Shown here in pieces: positions 8,214 to 16,595 of a stretch of DNA of 64,000 bases. This stretch comes from Sediminibacterium roseum (GTDB taxonomy: Bacteria > Bacteroidota > Bacteroidia > Chitinophagales > Chitinophagaceae). The DNA lies in contig NZ_JAACJS010000011.1 in assembly GCF_009939005.1 (NCBI RefSeq), positions 62,001 to 126,000 of the forward strand, in the 5' to 3' direction. The notes below the pieces were generated by a model. That model saw nothing but the letters and a program-made list of their open reading frames with translations, was not told the origin of the DNA and did not search any database. The translations under genes and the position numbers were made by a program. Every line of letters begins with the position of its first letter. The stretch's first letter is position 1.

Positions 8214-10847
8214 ATGCGCTGGTGGAAAAACATACGTAAGATCGCAACGGGCCGCAAGTGGCGGGAAGGGAGTGAGCTTTATCAATATAAGGCTGCACTT
8301 GATACTGCGTCTATCGTTGCCATCACCGATCACAAAGGGCGCATCACCTACGTAAACGATAATTTCTGCCGGATCTCGAAATACAGTCGCGAAGAACTGA
8401 TCGGCCAGGATCACCGCATCGTAAATTCCGGCCTTCACCCCAAAGAATTCATACGCTCTATCTGGACCACGATTGCCAATGGCAATGTATGGAAGGGTGA
8501 GTTGCGCAACAAAGCGAAAGACGGTACGCATTACTGGGTGGATACCGCCATCATCCCGTTTCTCAATGAAAAGGGTAAGCCTTATCAATATCTTGCCATA
8601 CGTTCCGACATCACCGCGAAAAAAACTGCGGAACAGCAGCAGGTATTGTATGAACAGATCATACAGTCAACAGAAGATGCCGTGATCAGCAAAGACGTAA
8701 ACGGCCTCATAACCACCTGGAACAAAGGCGCTGAACGCATGTTTGAGTACACGGCAGAAGAGATCGTTGGAAGACCGATCGCCGTTACCATCCCGAAAGA
8801 GCTTTACAACGAACGCTACGAACTGCTCTTCAACGTGATGAATGGAAAACTGGTGGAACATTACGAAACGGAGAGGCTGACGAAAACCGGGCGAAGGATC
8901 AATGTGTCGGTAACGCTCTCTTCCATCAAAGATATTTCCGGAAACATCATCGGGGTGTCTGCGATCCTGCGCGACATCACCCGCAGGAAAAAAGCCGAGA
9001 ATGCGCTGCACGCATCGGAGCAGAAATACCGTAACTTTTTTGAATGCAGTCCGCTGCCGATGTGGGTAATTGATTCCGCTACGCTGAAGTTCCTCGACGT
9101 GAATGAAACAGCCGTTGAAGACTACGGTTATACGCGTGAAGAGTTTCTATCGATGACCGCATACGACATACGCGACAAAGAAGAGCAGCTACGGCTGGAA
9201 GCTTTTGGAACCGGCTCGCACGAAGGCACAAGGCATTCGGGCATCTGGGCGCACCGGAAAAAAGGCGGCGAGTTGCTGCTGGCGGAAATCTGCGCACACG
9301 GCCTTACTTACGATGACAGAGCCGCCAGGCTCATCCTCAGCAACAATGTAACGGAACGGGAAAGGGTAAGACAACAGGTTGAGCAGAATGAAATAAGGTT
9401 CAGGAACACACTCGATATGATGCTCGAAGGCGTGCAGATCATTGGTTTCGACTGGAAATACATTTATGTGAACGATGCGATGGCGCGTCATGGAAAATAC
9501 AGGAAAGAAGAATTCGTTGGCCGTACCGTCCAGGAAATGTATCCCGGTATTGAGCAAACCGAAATATACAACGTATACAAGCAATGCTTTGAAGAACGGG
9601 TGTCAGTCCACCTTGAAAATTTCTTCACCTTTCCCGATGGCTCAACCGGTTGGTTCGAACTGAGTTTTCACCCTACACCGGAAGGGTTGTTTATCCTGTC
9701 TGTAGACATTACGGAACGCCGCCGTGCAGAAGATGAGCTCACCTACCGGGAAAAAATTTACCGCACGATCGCCTCGAGCATACCCGGCTCCGTGATCTGT
9801 ATGCTTGATAAAGATCTCCGTTATACTTTGGTTGAAGGAGACCTGGTAGACAAACTTGGTTACAAAAAAACAGAATTGCTCGGGCGCACGATCAGTGAGG
9901 CACTGCCTGCAGACAGGTATGAATTTATATTCCCGATGATCAGGCGCGTTTTTGAAGGTGAAAGCTTTGTACAGGAAACCACAAGCAAGGGCGTCGATAC
10001 ATTGATGAAATTTGTTCCGCTGAAAAAAGGCGGGCAGGTGTACGCAGCGATGATCGCGGTTTTTGATGTGTCTGAACTTAAACAGGCGCAGAAAAGCATT
10101 GCAGACCTCAACCATGGGCTCGAGGCAAAAATACAGGAACGCACGGCGCAGCTCGCAGCGGCCAACAAAGAACTTGAATCTTTTTCTTACTCCGTCTCCC
10201 ACGATCTGCGCGCCCCCCTGCGCGGGATCGATGGGTGGAGCCTTGCACTCATGGAAGACTATGGCGCGCAACTCGAAGAAAAAGCGAAACAATACCTCGG
10301 CCGCATACGCAGCGAAACACAACGCATGGGCGACCTGATCGATGACCTGCTTCGTTTGTCGCAGGTATCGCGCCAGGAGCTTAAGATCGCAAGGGTGAAC
10401 CTCAGCGAACTGGTGCGAAATGTGAGCAGTCGCCTGCAGGAACAATACAAAAACAGGGCGTTTTCCTTTACCATAGACGACGGGCTGGTTGTCAACGGCG
10501 ATGAACACCTGCTCGAGATCATGATGAACAACCTCGTGGGCAATGCCTGCAAATTCACATCGCGCCAGCCACTTGCAGAAATACATTTCGGCTGCAGTAT
10601 GGATAAGAACAATAAAATCTATTATGTGCGCGACAATGGCGTAGGCTTCGAGATGAAGTACGCCAAAAATCTTTTCGGCCCTTTTCAACGCATGCACCGG
10701 CAAACCGAGTTCCCCGGCACAGGCATCGGGCTTGCCATCGTACAACGCATCGTTCAGCAGCACAGGGGCACGCTTTGGGCGGATGCGGCTGTTGACAAGG
10801 GCGCAACTTTTTATTTCACGATCCCATCCCTGAATAAAAACAAGTAA
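8214..10847 (+). CDS. Multi-PAS sensor histidine kinase
   Basis: 877 residues from the ATG at 8214; an in-frame ATG at 8184 is also possible. No membrane segment is seen, so it is probably a cytosolic sensor. About five PAS domains follow in series. The first is of the Aer type ([20 protein letters not shown], with [19 protein letters not shown]). Others begin near [60 protein letters not shown] and [19 protein letters not shown] coiled coil leads to HisKA ([12 protein letters not shown], predicted phosphorylated His663) and a HATPase with [11 protein letters not shown] and GTGIGLAIV. It is followed after 1 base by its probable response regulator. Confidence 0.95.
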   Translation: MRWWKNIRKIATGRKWREGSELYQYKAALDTASIVAITDHKGRITYVNDNFCRISKYSREELIGQDHRIVNSGLHPKEFIRSIWTTIANGNVWKGELRNKAKDGTHYWVDTAIIPFLNEKGKPYQYLAIRSDITAKKTAEQQQVLYEQIIQSTEDAVISKDVNGLITTWNKGAERMFEYTAEEIVGRPIAVTIPKELYNERYELLFNVMNGKLVEHYETERLTKTGRRINVSVTLSSIKDISGNIIGVSAILRDITRRKKAENALHASEQKYRNFFECSPLPMWVIDSATLKFLDVNETAVEDYGYTREEFLSMTAYDIRDKEEQLRLEAFGTGSHEGTRHSGIWAHRKKGGELLLAEICAHGLTYDDRAARLILSNNVTERERVRQQVEQNEIRFRNTLDMMLEGVQIIGFDWKYIYVNDAMARHGKYRKEEFVGRTVQEMYPGIEQTEIYNVYKQCFEERVSVHLENFFTFPDGSTGWFELSFHPTPEGLFILSVDITERRRAEDELTYREKIYRTIASSIPGSVICMLDKDLRYTLVEGDLVDKLGYKKTELLGRTISEALPADRYEFIFPMIRRVFEGESFVQETTSKGVDTLMKFVPLKKGGQVYAAMIAVFDVSELKQAQKSIADLNHGLEAKIQERTAQLAAANKELESFSYSVSHDLRAPLRGIDGWSLALMEDYGAQLEEKAKQYLGRIRSETQRMGDLIDDLLRLSQVSRQELKIARVNLSELVRNVSSRLQEQYKNRAFSFTIDDGLVVNGDEHLLEIMMNNLVGNACKFTSRQPLAEIHFGCSMDKNNKIYYVRDNGVGFEMKYAKNLFGPFQRMHRQTEFPGTGIGLAIVQRIVQQHRGTLWADAAVDKGATFYFTIPSLNKNK

Positions 10848-10848
10848 A

Positions 10849-11289
10849 ATGAAACAAAGAACCATTCTTTTGGTAGAAGACAACCCGAGCGACATCGATC
10901 TCGCGCTCCGCGCGTTTGAGAAGGCGCTTATTTTAAACCCCGTTGCGGTAGCTGAAGACGGCCAGGAAGCGCTTGATTATATTTTCCGCACCGGGAAATA
11001 TGCCGGTTCACCTGCTGATCTTCCAGACCTGGTATTACTCGACCTGAAGTTGCCCGTGCTTGGTGGCCTTGATGTGCTGAAACGCATCCGCGAGAACGAA
11101 AGAACAAGGCGCCTCCCTGTTGTGATCCTCACGTCGTCGAAAGAAGAGCAGGATATGGCGCAGGGATACGATCTCGGCGTAAACAGTTACATACGCAAAC
11201 CCGTCGATTTTTACCAGTTCGCACAGGCCATACAGCAACTGGGTATTTACTGGCTCGTTATGAACGAACCGCCACCACCCGTGAAGTAA
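10849..11289 (+). CDS. Single-domain response regulator (Rcp1-like)
   Basis: 146 residues, a lone receiver domain: ILLVEDNPSD (acidic pair), phosphoacceptor Asp65 in LVLLDLKLP, the Thr/Ser in VILTSS, and the Lys in IRKPVDF. The loop after alpha-2 (FRTGKYAGSPADLPDL) is typical of phytochrome-associated Rcp1-type regulators. There is no output domain, so it likely shuttles phosphate or binds a protein partner. It starts 1 base after the PAS kinase stop and ends 6 bases before the next kinase. Confidence 0.95.
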   Translation: MKQRTILLVEDNPSDIDLALRAFEKALILNPVAVAEDGQEALDYIFRTGKYAGSPADLPDLVLLDLKLPVLGGLDVLKRIRENERTRRLPVVILTSSKEEQDMAQGYDLGVNSYIRKPVDFYQFAQAIQQLGIYWLVMNEPPPPVK

Positions 11290-11295
11290 CGCAAC

Positions 11296-12756
11296 ATGAA
11301 AAAAGACCTGCGATTATTACTGTGCGAAGACTCTGAACTCGATGCCCTCCTCGTGGTAAGGCAGCTGGAGCAGAACGACTATACCGTATCCTGGCGGCAG
11401 GTAGACAATGCACACGATATGAGACAGGAACTCGAACAGCATGATTACGAGATCGTGATTTCGGATTTCAACATCCCCGGGTTTGGCGGAGAGGCGGCAC
11501 TAGAGTTGATCAAAGAAATGGGGCTTGATATCCCTTTCATACTTGTATCCGGCGCCGTAGGCGAAGAAACCGCGGTAAGCATGATGAAGGCCGGTGCCAA
11601 CGACTACCTGATGAAGAACAGCCTGTTCCGGCTCTCGGAAACCGTGAAACGCGAACTGAAGGAAGCGGAGATCAGGAAACAACACCGCGACAGCGTTGAA
11701 CTCTTAAAAGCCAACGAAGCAAAATACCGCGCGTTCATAGACCAATCCATCATGGCAATATTGCTGGCAAGACCGGGTGGATTGATACAGGAAGCAAACA
11801 CTGCCGCCTCAAGGCTGTTTGGCTATACCCCGGAAGAATTCAGGCAACTGGGGCGCGGGCAGCTGCTCGACCTTACACAACCCTATGCGGTTGAAAAACT
11901 TGCCGAGCGCACGGCCATCGGCAGGAGCAGCGGCGAACTGATCGGCATCAAAAAAAATGGTGAACGTTTTTATTGCGAGGTGTCGTCTGTAGTCTTCAAA
12001 GACATCAATGGCGAAGACATCGCGTCGGCAATGATCTCGGATATTACAGACCGGAAAAATGCGGAAGAAAAACTCAAGACAACCAACCGCGAATTGAAAG
12101 AACTTTCGCTGCACCTTAAAAATGCAAGGGAAGACGAACGCCGTTACATAGCACGCGAAGTGCACGACCAGCTCGGGCAGCTTGCAACGGCGTTGAAAAA
12201 CGATGTGGATTGGCTGGTGCTGAAGATCACGGACGATGACAAGATCACACACCAACGGATCCTGCATATTGAAAAGGCGATAGACACACTGCTTGCATCG
12301 ATCAGGCAGATCGCCGCCAATCTCCGTCCGAGTGTGCTGGATGATTTCGGGCTGAATGTGGCGATTGAATACAAATGCGCGGAGTTCTGCGAAACCAATG
12401 CGATCGAAACCTGCTTTGTAACGGAACTCGACGACACGATTCTTTCGCTTCAGCAAAAAACAGAACTCTACAGGATCACGCAGGAAGCGCTTACCAATAT
12501 CCTTCGCCATGCAAAAGCAAAAAAGGTGCAGGTAAAACTATCAGATACCGAAAACGAAATAAGCCTGGTCATCAGCGACGATGGCCTCGGGTTCGATACA
12601 ACCGTTACACGCAGCTCACTGGGCATCGTGGGCCTGCGCGAACGTGCCGCTTCGTTAAACGGTACGCTCGTGATCAAAAGTGCGCCTGGTGAAGGAACCA
12701 GTCTTTCAATAACCATCCCTAAATTTTACCGTTATGAAAATACTGATTGCCGATGA
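11296..12756 (+). CDS. Hybrid receiver-PAS-HisKA_3 histidine kinase
   Basis: 486 residues. An N-terminal receiver (LLLCEDSELD; phosphoacceptor Asp57 in VISDFNIPGF) is joined to a PAS domain at about 140-255 (FIDQSIMAILLARPGG to ISDITDRKNAEEK). A coiled coil and a NarX/LiaS-type HisKA_3 box follow (EDERRYIAREVHDQLGQLAT, His290), then a HATPase (ITQEALTNILRHAKA, SDDGLGFD, LGIVGLRERAASLNG). This class pairs with NarL/LuxR regulators, and exactly such a gene overlaps its 3' end by 23 bases. The receiver lets it take signal from the upstream kinase/regulator pair. Confidence 0.95.
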   Translation: MKKDLRLLLCEDSELDALLVVRQLEQNDYTVSWRQVDNAHDMRQELEQHDYEIVISDFNIPGFGGEAALELIKEMGLDIPFILVSGAVGEETAVSMMKAGANDYLMKNSLFRLSETVKRELKEAEIRKQHRDSVELLKANEAKYRAFIDQSIMAILLARPGGLIQEANTAASRLFGYTPEEFRQLGRGQLLDLTQPYAVEKLAERTAIGRSSGELIGIKKNGERFYCEVSSVVFKDINGEDIASAMISDITDRKNAEEKLKTTNRELKELSLHLKNAREDERRYIAREVHDQLGQLATALKNDVDWLVLKITDDDKITHQRILHIEKAIDTLLASIRQIAANLRPSVLDDFGLNVAIEYKCAEFCETNAIETCFVTELDDTILSLQQKTELYRITQEALTNILRHAKAKKVQVKLSDTENEISLVISDDGLGFDTTVTRSSLGIVGLRERAASLNGTLVIKSAPGEGTSLSITIPKFYRYENTDCR

Positions 12757-13363
12757 CCATACCATTGTAAGAGATGGTATAAAACTCCTCCTTGTAGAAG
12801 CCTACCCTTTTGCAGAGATCACAGATGTGTGTGATTCCGTAGACCTGATGAAACAGGTGAACAAGCAGAAATGGGACATCATCATCTGCGATATCTCCAT
12901 GCCTCCCGGGGAATCGGGACTGGAAGCGGTGAAACAAATACGGGAACACTACTCGCGTATGCCCATTATTGTTTTGAGCATGCACCCGGCAGACCAATAC
13001 GCCGTACGTGCCATCAGGGCAGGTGCAATGGGGTATCTTACGAAGGGCGCAGCCACAAAAGAACTTGTAATGGCGGTAAACACGGTAATGTCGGGTAAAA
13101 AATACCTGAGTGCAGATGTTGCAGCGATCCTTGCCGATGCTGTGGAATCGCTTAACCATGCACCTGCCATAGACAACCTTACAAACCGCGAGCTCGAGGT
13201 CTTCAAACTGATCGCACAGGGAAAAGGGGTTACCGATATTGCAAGGGAACTGGTATTAAGTCCCAATACGGTAAGCACCTTCCGTGCAAGGATCTTTGAA
13301 AAGATGGGCTTTCAAAATAATTTCGACCTGATGCGTTACGCGTTGGAGAATAAGTTGATCTGA
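12734..13363 (+). CDS. NarL/LuxR-family DNA-binding response regulator
   Basis: 209 residues. The receiver has ILIADDHTIVRDG, Asp53 in IIICDISMPP, and the Lys in LTKGA. The C-terminal LuxR-type HTH is LTNRELEVFKLIAQGKGVTD, then IARELVLSPNTVSTFRARIF. The start overlaps the cognate HisKA_3 kinase by 23 bases, a sign of translational coupling. Likely targets are unknown; the PQQ-type dehydrogenase gene 200 bases downstream is a neighbour but lies behind a strong hairpin. Confidence 0.95.
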   Translation: MKILIADDHTIVRDGIKLLLVEAYPFAEITDVCDSVDLMKQVNKQKWDIIICDISMPPGESGLEAVKQIREHYSRMPIIVLSMHPADQYAVRAIRAGAMGYLTKGAATKELVMAVNTVMSGKKYLSADVAAILADAVESLNHAPAIDNLTNRELEVFKLIAQGKGVTDIARELVLSPNTVSTFRARIFEKMGFQNNFDLMRYALENKLI

Positions 13364-13412
13364 GAAAAAGCGCTGTTACTACACACAAAAAACAGAACAC
13401 GCTGCCTCTGTG

Positions 13413-13449
13413 AACAGGTAAAGAAAAATTTTATTTTTCTTTACCTGTT
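13413..13449. terminator. Perfect 17-bp hairpin after the signalling operon
   Basis: AACAGGTAAAGAAAAAT (13413-13429) pairs perfectly with 13433-13449 across a 3-base loop. The stem's A-run on one side and T-run on the other suit a rho-independent-type stop of the operon ending at 13363. The remaining 118 bases before the next gene hold no other clear element. A TAACTTCG at 13531-13538 loosely resembles a Bacteroidota -7 box, without a convincing -33 partner. Confidence 0.75.
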
Positions 13450-13567
13450 TCATTTAAATAACAGCGTTGTGTGCCAAAGCCGGCCGGTCTGCGCTTCGTC
13501 AGCCGGCATCCTTCTTTACAAGTTATCCAATAACTTCGTACATTAATCCCCTAAAAAACCGGTTCCC

Positions 13568-14743
13568 ATGAACAAACACCTCGGCAACGTACTCATCCTG
13601 CTTACTTTTTCTGCGTGCACGAACGCACAATCTGTTGAAACAAAATCTCCGAACAGCAACTACAAACCCGCGTTCGAAGGACAAACCAGGATCAATGCAG
13701 TTAAAACAACAACGCCTTATAAGGCGGATAAGATAGCCGAAAAGATCGAGGCGCCATTCGCGATCGTTGCCATGCCCGATAACAGGCTGATGGTAACGGT
13801 GAAGAAAGGCTACATGGAAATTCACGATGCCGGCGGTAAACTGGTTAAAAAGATAGAAGGCTTCCCGGCAGTAGATTTTGTTGGGCAGGGTGGTTTGCTT
13901 GATGTGGCTTTTGATCCGTCATTTGCCACAAACAAAATGATGTACTGGACCTATTCCGAAAAATTCGGAAACGGCAATCTTACCGCTGTTGCCAAAGGCA
14001 AACTCAACGAAGCGGCAGGAAAAGTTGAGAACGTTACCGTTATATTCAGGGCAACGCCCGATCTAAAAAGCAGCCTGCATTTCGGATCGAGGTTGTTGTT
14101 TGATAAAACCGGCAACCTGTTCGTGAGCACCGGCGAGCGTTCCATCATCCCCGGCCGCATGCAGGCGCAGAAACTGGATGCCGGGCTCGGCAAAGTTTTC
14201 CGTATTACAAAAGATGGCAAACCCGCACCCGGCAACCCTTCGCTGAAAGGTGCAATGCCCGGCATATACAGTTATGGGCACCGCAACCCGCAGGGACTCG
14301 ACATCAACCCCGCAACCGGCGACCTCTGGGAAGCTGAATTCGGGCCGCGCGGCGGCGACGAACTGAACCTTGTGCGTGCAGGAAAAGATTATGGCTGGCC
14401 AACCATCACCTACGGCATTGAATACAGTGGCGAAAAAGTGGGTGATGCACTGCAGCAGAAAGCCGGTATGGAACAACCCGTTTATTATTGGGACCCCGTT
14501 GTTTCCCCAAGCGGCATCAGCTTCTACAAGGGAAATGCAATACCCGAATGGAACAACAACCTGTTTATTTCCTGCCTGAGCGGCTCACACATTGCACGCA
14601 TCGTGATCAGGAACAACAAAGTGGTTGGGGAAGAAAGACTGCTCGCCGACAAAGGCGAACGTTTCCGCGATGTGACCTATCTCAACGGAATGTTGTATAC
14701 CATTACCGATGGAGGAAATATTTACAGGATCAGCAAAAAATAA
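13568..14743 (+). CDS. PQQ-dependent aldose sugar dehydrogenase-like lipoprotein
   Basis: 391 residues with a lipoprotein signal (ILLTFSAC, Cys17) and a six-bladed beta-propeller of the YliI/soluble-glucose-dehydrogenase family. Family stretches seen are GGLLDVAFDPSFATNKMMYW, SLHFGSRLLFDKTGNLFVST, SYGHRNPQGLDINPATGDLW, EAEFGPRGGDELNLV and GKDYGWPTITYG. Members oxidise aldose sugars in the periplasm and donate electrons to a quinone or cytochrome; PQQ supply genes are not in the window. It converges with the DUF3307 gene, with 11 bases between. Confidence 0.93.
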   Translation: MNKHLGNVLILLTFSACTNAQSVETKSPNSNYKPAFEGQTRINAVKTTTPYKADKIAEKIEAPFAIVAMPDNRLMVTVKKGYMEIHDAGGKLVKKIEGFPAVDFVGQGGLLDVAFDPSFATNKMMYWTYSEKFGNGNLTAVAKGKLNEAAGKVENVTVIFRATPDLKSSLHFGSRLLFDKTGNLFVSTGERSIIPGRMQAQKLDAGLGKVFRITKDGKPAPGNPSLKGAMPGIYSYGHRNPQGLDINPATGDLWEAEFGPRGGDELNLVRAGKDYGWPTITYGIEYSGEKVGDALQQKAGMEQPVYYWDPVVSPSGISFYKGNAIPEWNNNLFISCLSGSHIARIVIRNNKVVGEERLLADKGERFRDVTYLNGMLYTITDGGNIYRISKK

Positions 14744-14754
14744 ATCAACGGCCA

Positions 14755-15546
14755 TCAAGGCAATGTTAGCAGGTAATTTATGAAAAGCCCTGTTACAATT
14801 GCGGCGCCAAAGCTGAGAAAGGTTCCGATCAGAACATACTCGGTGTGTTTTCTCGAGCTCCATGGCTTCCCCGGGTTGTTTTCTGTTGCATCCGGTTTAT
14901 CGATCAACCGCAGGATGGATTTGGAAGTGGCCAGGAAACCAATGGCCGTAAACTGCCCCGAAAACACAAGCGTCAATACAATCACACGTTCGAGGATGCC
15001 GATCCATTTGCCCGCATCCCGCAGGCTCTGGTTGGGGTCTATGACCTCGTTTTGCCATTTCGCCGTGAGAAATTTGACCAGGTAAGTAACCGGCGCTATC
15101 ACCACCAAGTAACCCAATACCCGCAGCATCAACCTGTAATCCGGTAAAATACCTGCAAACAATGCCCGGCATTTTGCAAAACCTTTGATCATCATCAACC
15201 ACACAATGGCGATCATCAACAGGTGTAAAACCTGGTCCGTCACAAAAAGCGCCAGTTCCTTTTCACTTTGTTTCAGGCTTGCTTTGACCCGCACTTTCGC
15301 ATAATCGATCACCAGGTGCGAAAGTGTGAGCACGAGCAAGGGCAACCATGCAAAATGTTCCCATACCAGCAAGGCCGCCACAATACCGGTGTACAGGCCA
15401 TGCAGCCAGAATGAGCCCGATGCCAGCATCCTGTTTTCTTTGGCGGCAATGCCTTTGGATGTCTGCAGGAAAAAATCCGTTATGATATGCGCAATCAGCA
15501 ACCGTACGAGGATACTGCCTTCCGCATAGGTGAAAGGTGTTGGCAT
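14755..15546 (-). CDS. DUF3307 membrane protein
   Basis: 263 residues from the ATG at 15546 (MPTPFTYAEG). The upstream 20 codons overlap the SatD-like gene and are not needed. DUF3307 signature: LLIAHIITDFFLQTSKGIAA, followed by LASGSFWLHGLYTGIVAALL and LVLTLSHLVIDYAKVRVK, with conserved His/Asp in transmembrane helices. About seven to eight hydrophobic segments are visible. The function of the family is unknown. Its ATG lies 2 bases after the SatD-like stop, so the two are translationally coupled. Confidence 0.88.
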   Translation of the reverse strand: MPTPFTYAEGSILVRLLIAHIITDFFLQTSKGIAAKENRMLASGSFWLHGLYTGIVAALLVWEHFAWLPLLVLTLSHLVIDYAKVRVKASLKQSEKELALFVTDQVLHLLMIAIVWLMMIKGFAKCRALFAGILPDYRLMLRVLGYLVVIAPVTYLVKFLTAKWQNEVIDPNQSLRDAGKWIGILERVIVLTLVFSGQFTAIGFLATSKSILRLIDKPDATENNPGKPWSSRKHTEYVLIGTFLSFGAAIVTGLFINYLLTLP

Positions 15547-15548
15547 AC

Positions 15549-16250
15549 TTATATTTTTTGCATGGTTTTTTTGTAGAACGAGATCAATTTCTCTATCGCA
15601 TACCATTGTGATGTCCTGGAACGCTGGTTAACCGCCGGCCGGCTGATCTTGAATTTTGACGCGATCTCCTCCTCCCCCATACCTTTCAATTTCAGCAACA
15701 CGGTTTCCGCCTGGTTGTTCGTCCATCTTTGAATAACCGAATCCAGCAACAGGATCGATGGCTCCAGCATTTCATTGATCGACGCATCCATGGTTGTCAG
15801 CGTCATGCGGTAGGGTGTCGACTTCATCGAGTCCAGCGCCTCGCCCGAGATCCGGAAGGCTTGTCCGTCTGACTGCAGAAACGATTGCCGTTTGATAAAA
15901 TCCACGCTGCCCACCCCTATCGCCAACCTTATGTCTTGCCGCCCGGGAAAATATCCTTTTGTTGCAACGCCGCCTTTGCCCGCGGGATGGTGGTAAGCGG
16001 CTTTCTGCTCAGGCGTTGCATAAGACTTGATAAACGCCCTGATCATAATGGCCGTGGCAAGCACATCCTCTTTGTTCTTTACCGTGCATTGAAAACTGTC
16101 GCCCCTGAACATCTCAAAGCCCTGCAGGTAATGCTCCTTCTCGCAACGCGCAAGGAACTTCTTGAAATCGCCATACAGCGCACTCCGGTCCGCAGGCGTA
16201 AGCCCCCTTGAATCAACAATATCGCCGGTAATAACCCCTGAAATTTTCAT
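15549..16250 (-). CDS. SatD-family protein: cyclase-like N-terminus plus C-terminal HTH
   Basis: 233 residues. The N-terminal ~150 residues match the SatD pattern. I note that they line up with class III nucleotidyl-cyclase landmarks: ITGDIVDSR (Asp10, metal-A-like strand), MFRGDSFQC (Asp51, like the GD turn), IRLAIGVGSVDF (like the L-R-hydrophobic-G-I-x-x-G strand), and SDGQAFRISGEALDSM (like the GxxxNxAxR helix). The tail (LKGMGEEEIASKFKISRPAV, then NQRSRTSQWYAIEKLISFY) is a helix-turn-helix. Cyclase kinship is my inference. It starts 9 bases from the first of three phased palindromes, so autoregulation is likely. The gene downstream is DUF3307. Confidence 0.82.
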   Translation of the reverse strand: MKISGVITGDIVDSRGLTPADRSALYGDFKKFLARCEKEHYLQGFEMFRGDSFQCTVKNKEDVLATAIMIRAFIKSYATPEQKAAYHHPAGKGGVATKGYFPGRQDIRLAIGVGSVDFIKRQSFLQSDGQAFRISGEALDSMKSTPYRMTLTTMDASINEMLEPSILLLDSVIQRWTNNQAETVLLKLKGMGEEEIASKFKISRPAVNQRSRTSQWYAIEKLISFYKKTMQKI

Positions 16251-16258
16251 AAATAAGA

Positions 16259-16333
16259 TTTAGGCTCCAGCCTTAATACCCCAAATTTAAGGCTGGAGCC
16301 TTAAAAATGCAAATTTAAGGCTGCAGCCTTAAT
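16259..16333. promoter_or_regulatory. Three phased palindromes upstream of the SatD-like gene
   Basis: Three copies of a palindrome, AGGCTCCAGCCT, AAGGCTGGAGCCTT and AAGGCTGCAGCCTT, are centred at about 16267.5, 16295.5 and 16323.5, exactly 28 bp apart. The second and third have 9-bp arms (TTTAAGGCT and its complement), and the linkers share a CAAAT. Lying immediately before the start codon at 16250, they look like operator sites for a dimeric HTH protein, most simply the SatD-like protein itself. Confidence 0.7.
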
Positions 16334-16494
16334 AATTAGGAATTAGGAATTAGGAATTAGGAATTTTAGCGCGCTGTGAACCAAATTACCGATTATCCGT
16401 AGACAAGCCCTTGAAATGATGGAACCTATAATGAAAAATCATGAATTAGCACAATTGTACCAAATTCCTAATTCCTAATTCCTAATTCCTAATT
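16334..16494. repeat. Perfect 32-bp inverted repeat of AATTAGG heptamers
   Basis: The left arm 16334-16365 is four AATTAGG units plus AATT. The right arm 16463-16494 is its exact reverse complement (four AATTCCT plus AATT). The 97-base loop contains no ORF I trust. It has no transposase, no obvious target duplication and no protein homology, but could be a non-autonomous element or a very long A/U-rich stem. Bases 16495-16595, up to the GH127 start, hold only its leader. Confidence 0.9.
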
Positions 16495-16595
16495 AATTGT
16501 CTAGGTGTTAAAATCGTGTGATCACTAGCTAAAATAAACATATCCCCCTGGCTGAATTATTCATTGCTTTATTGCGAATTACAAAACAGTTCAAG

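Noticed and set aside
9642..10895. A 417-codon open frame on the minus strand across the PAS kinase
   Set aside because: It is antisense to a kinase with full HisKA/HATPase motifs, and its own translation has no domain, signal or sensible composition. Shadow frame.
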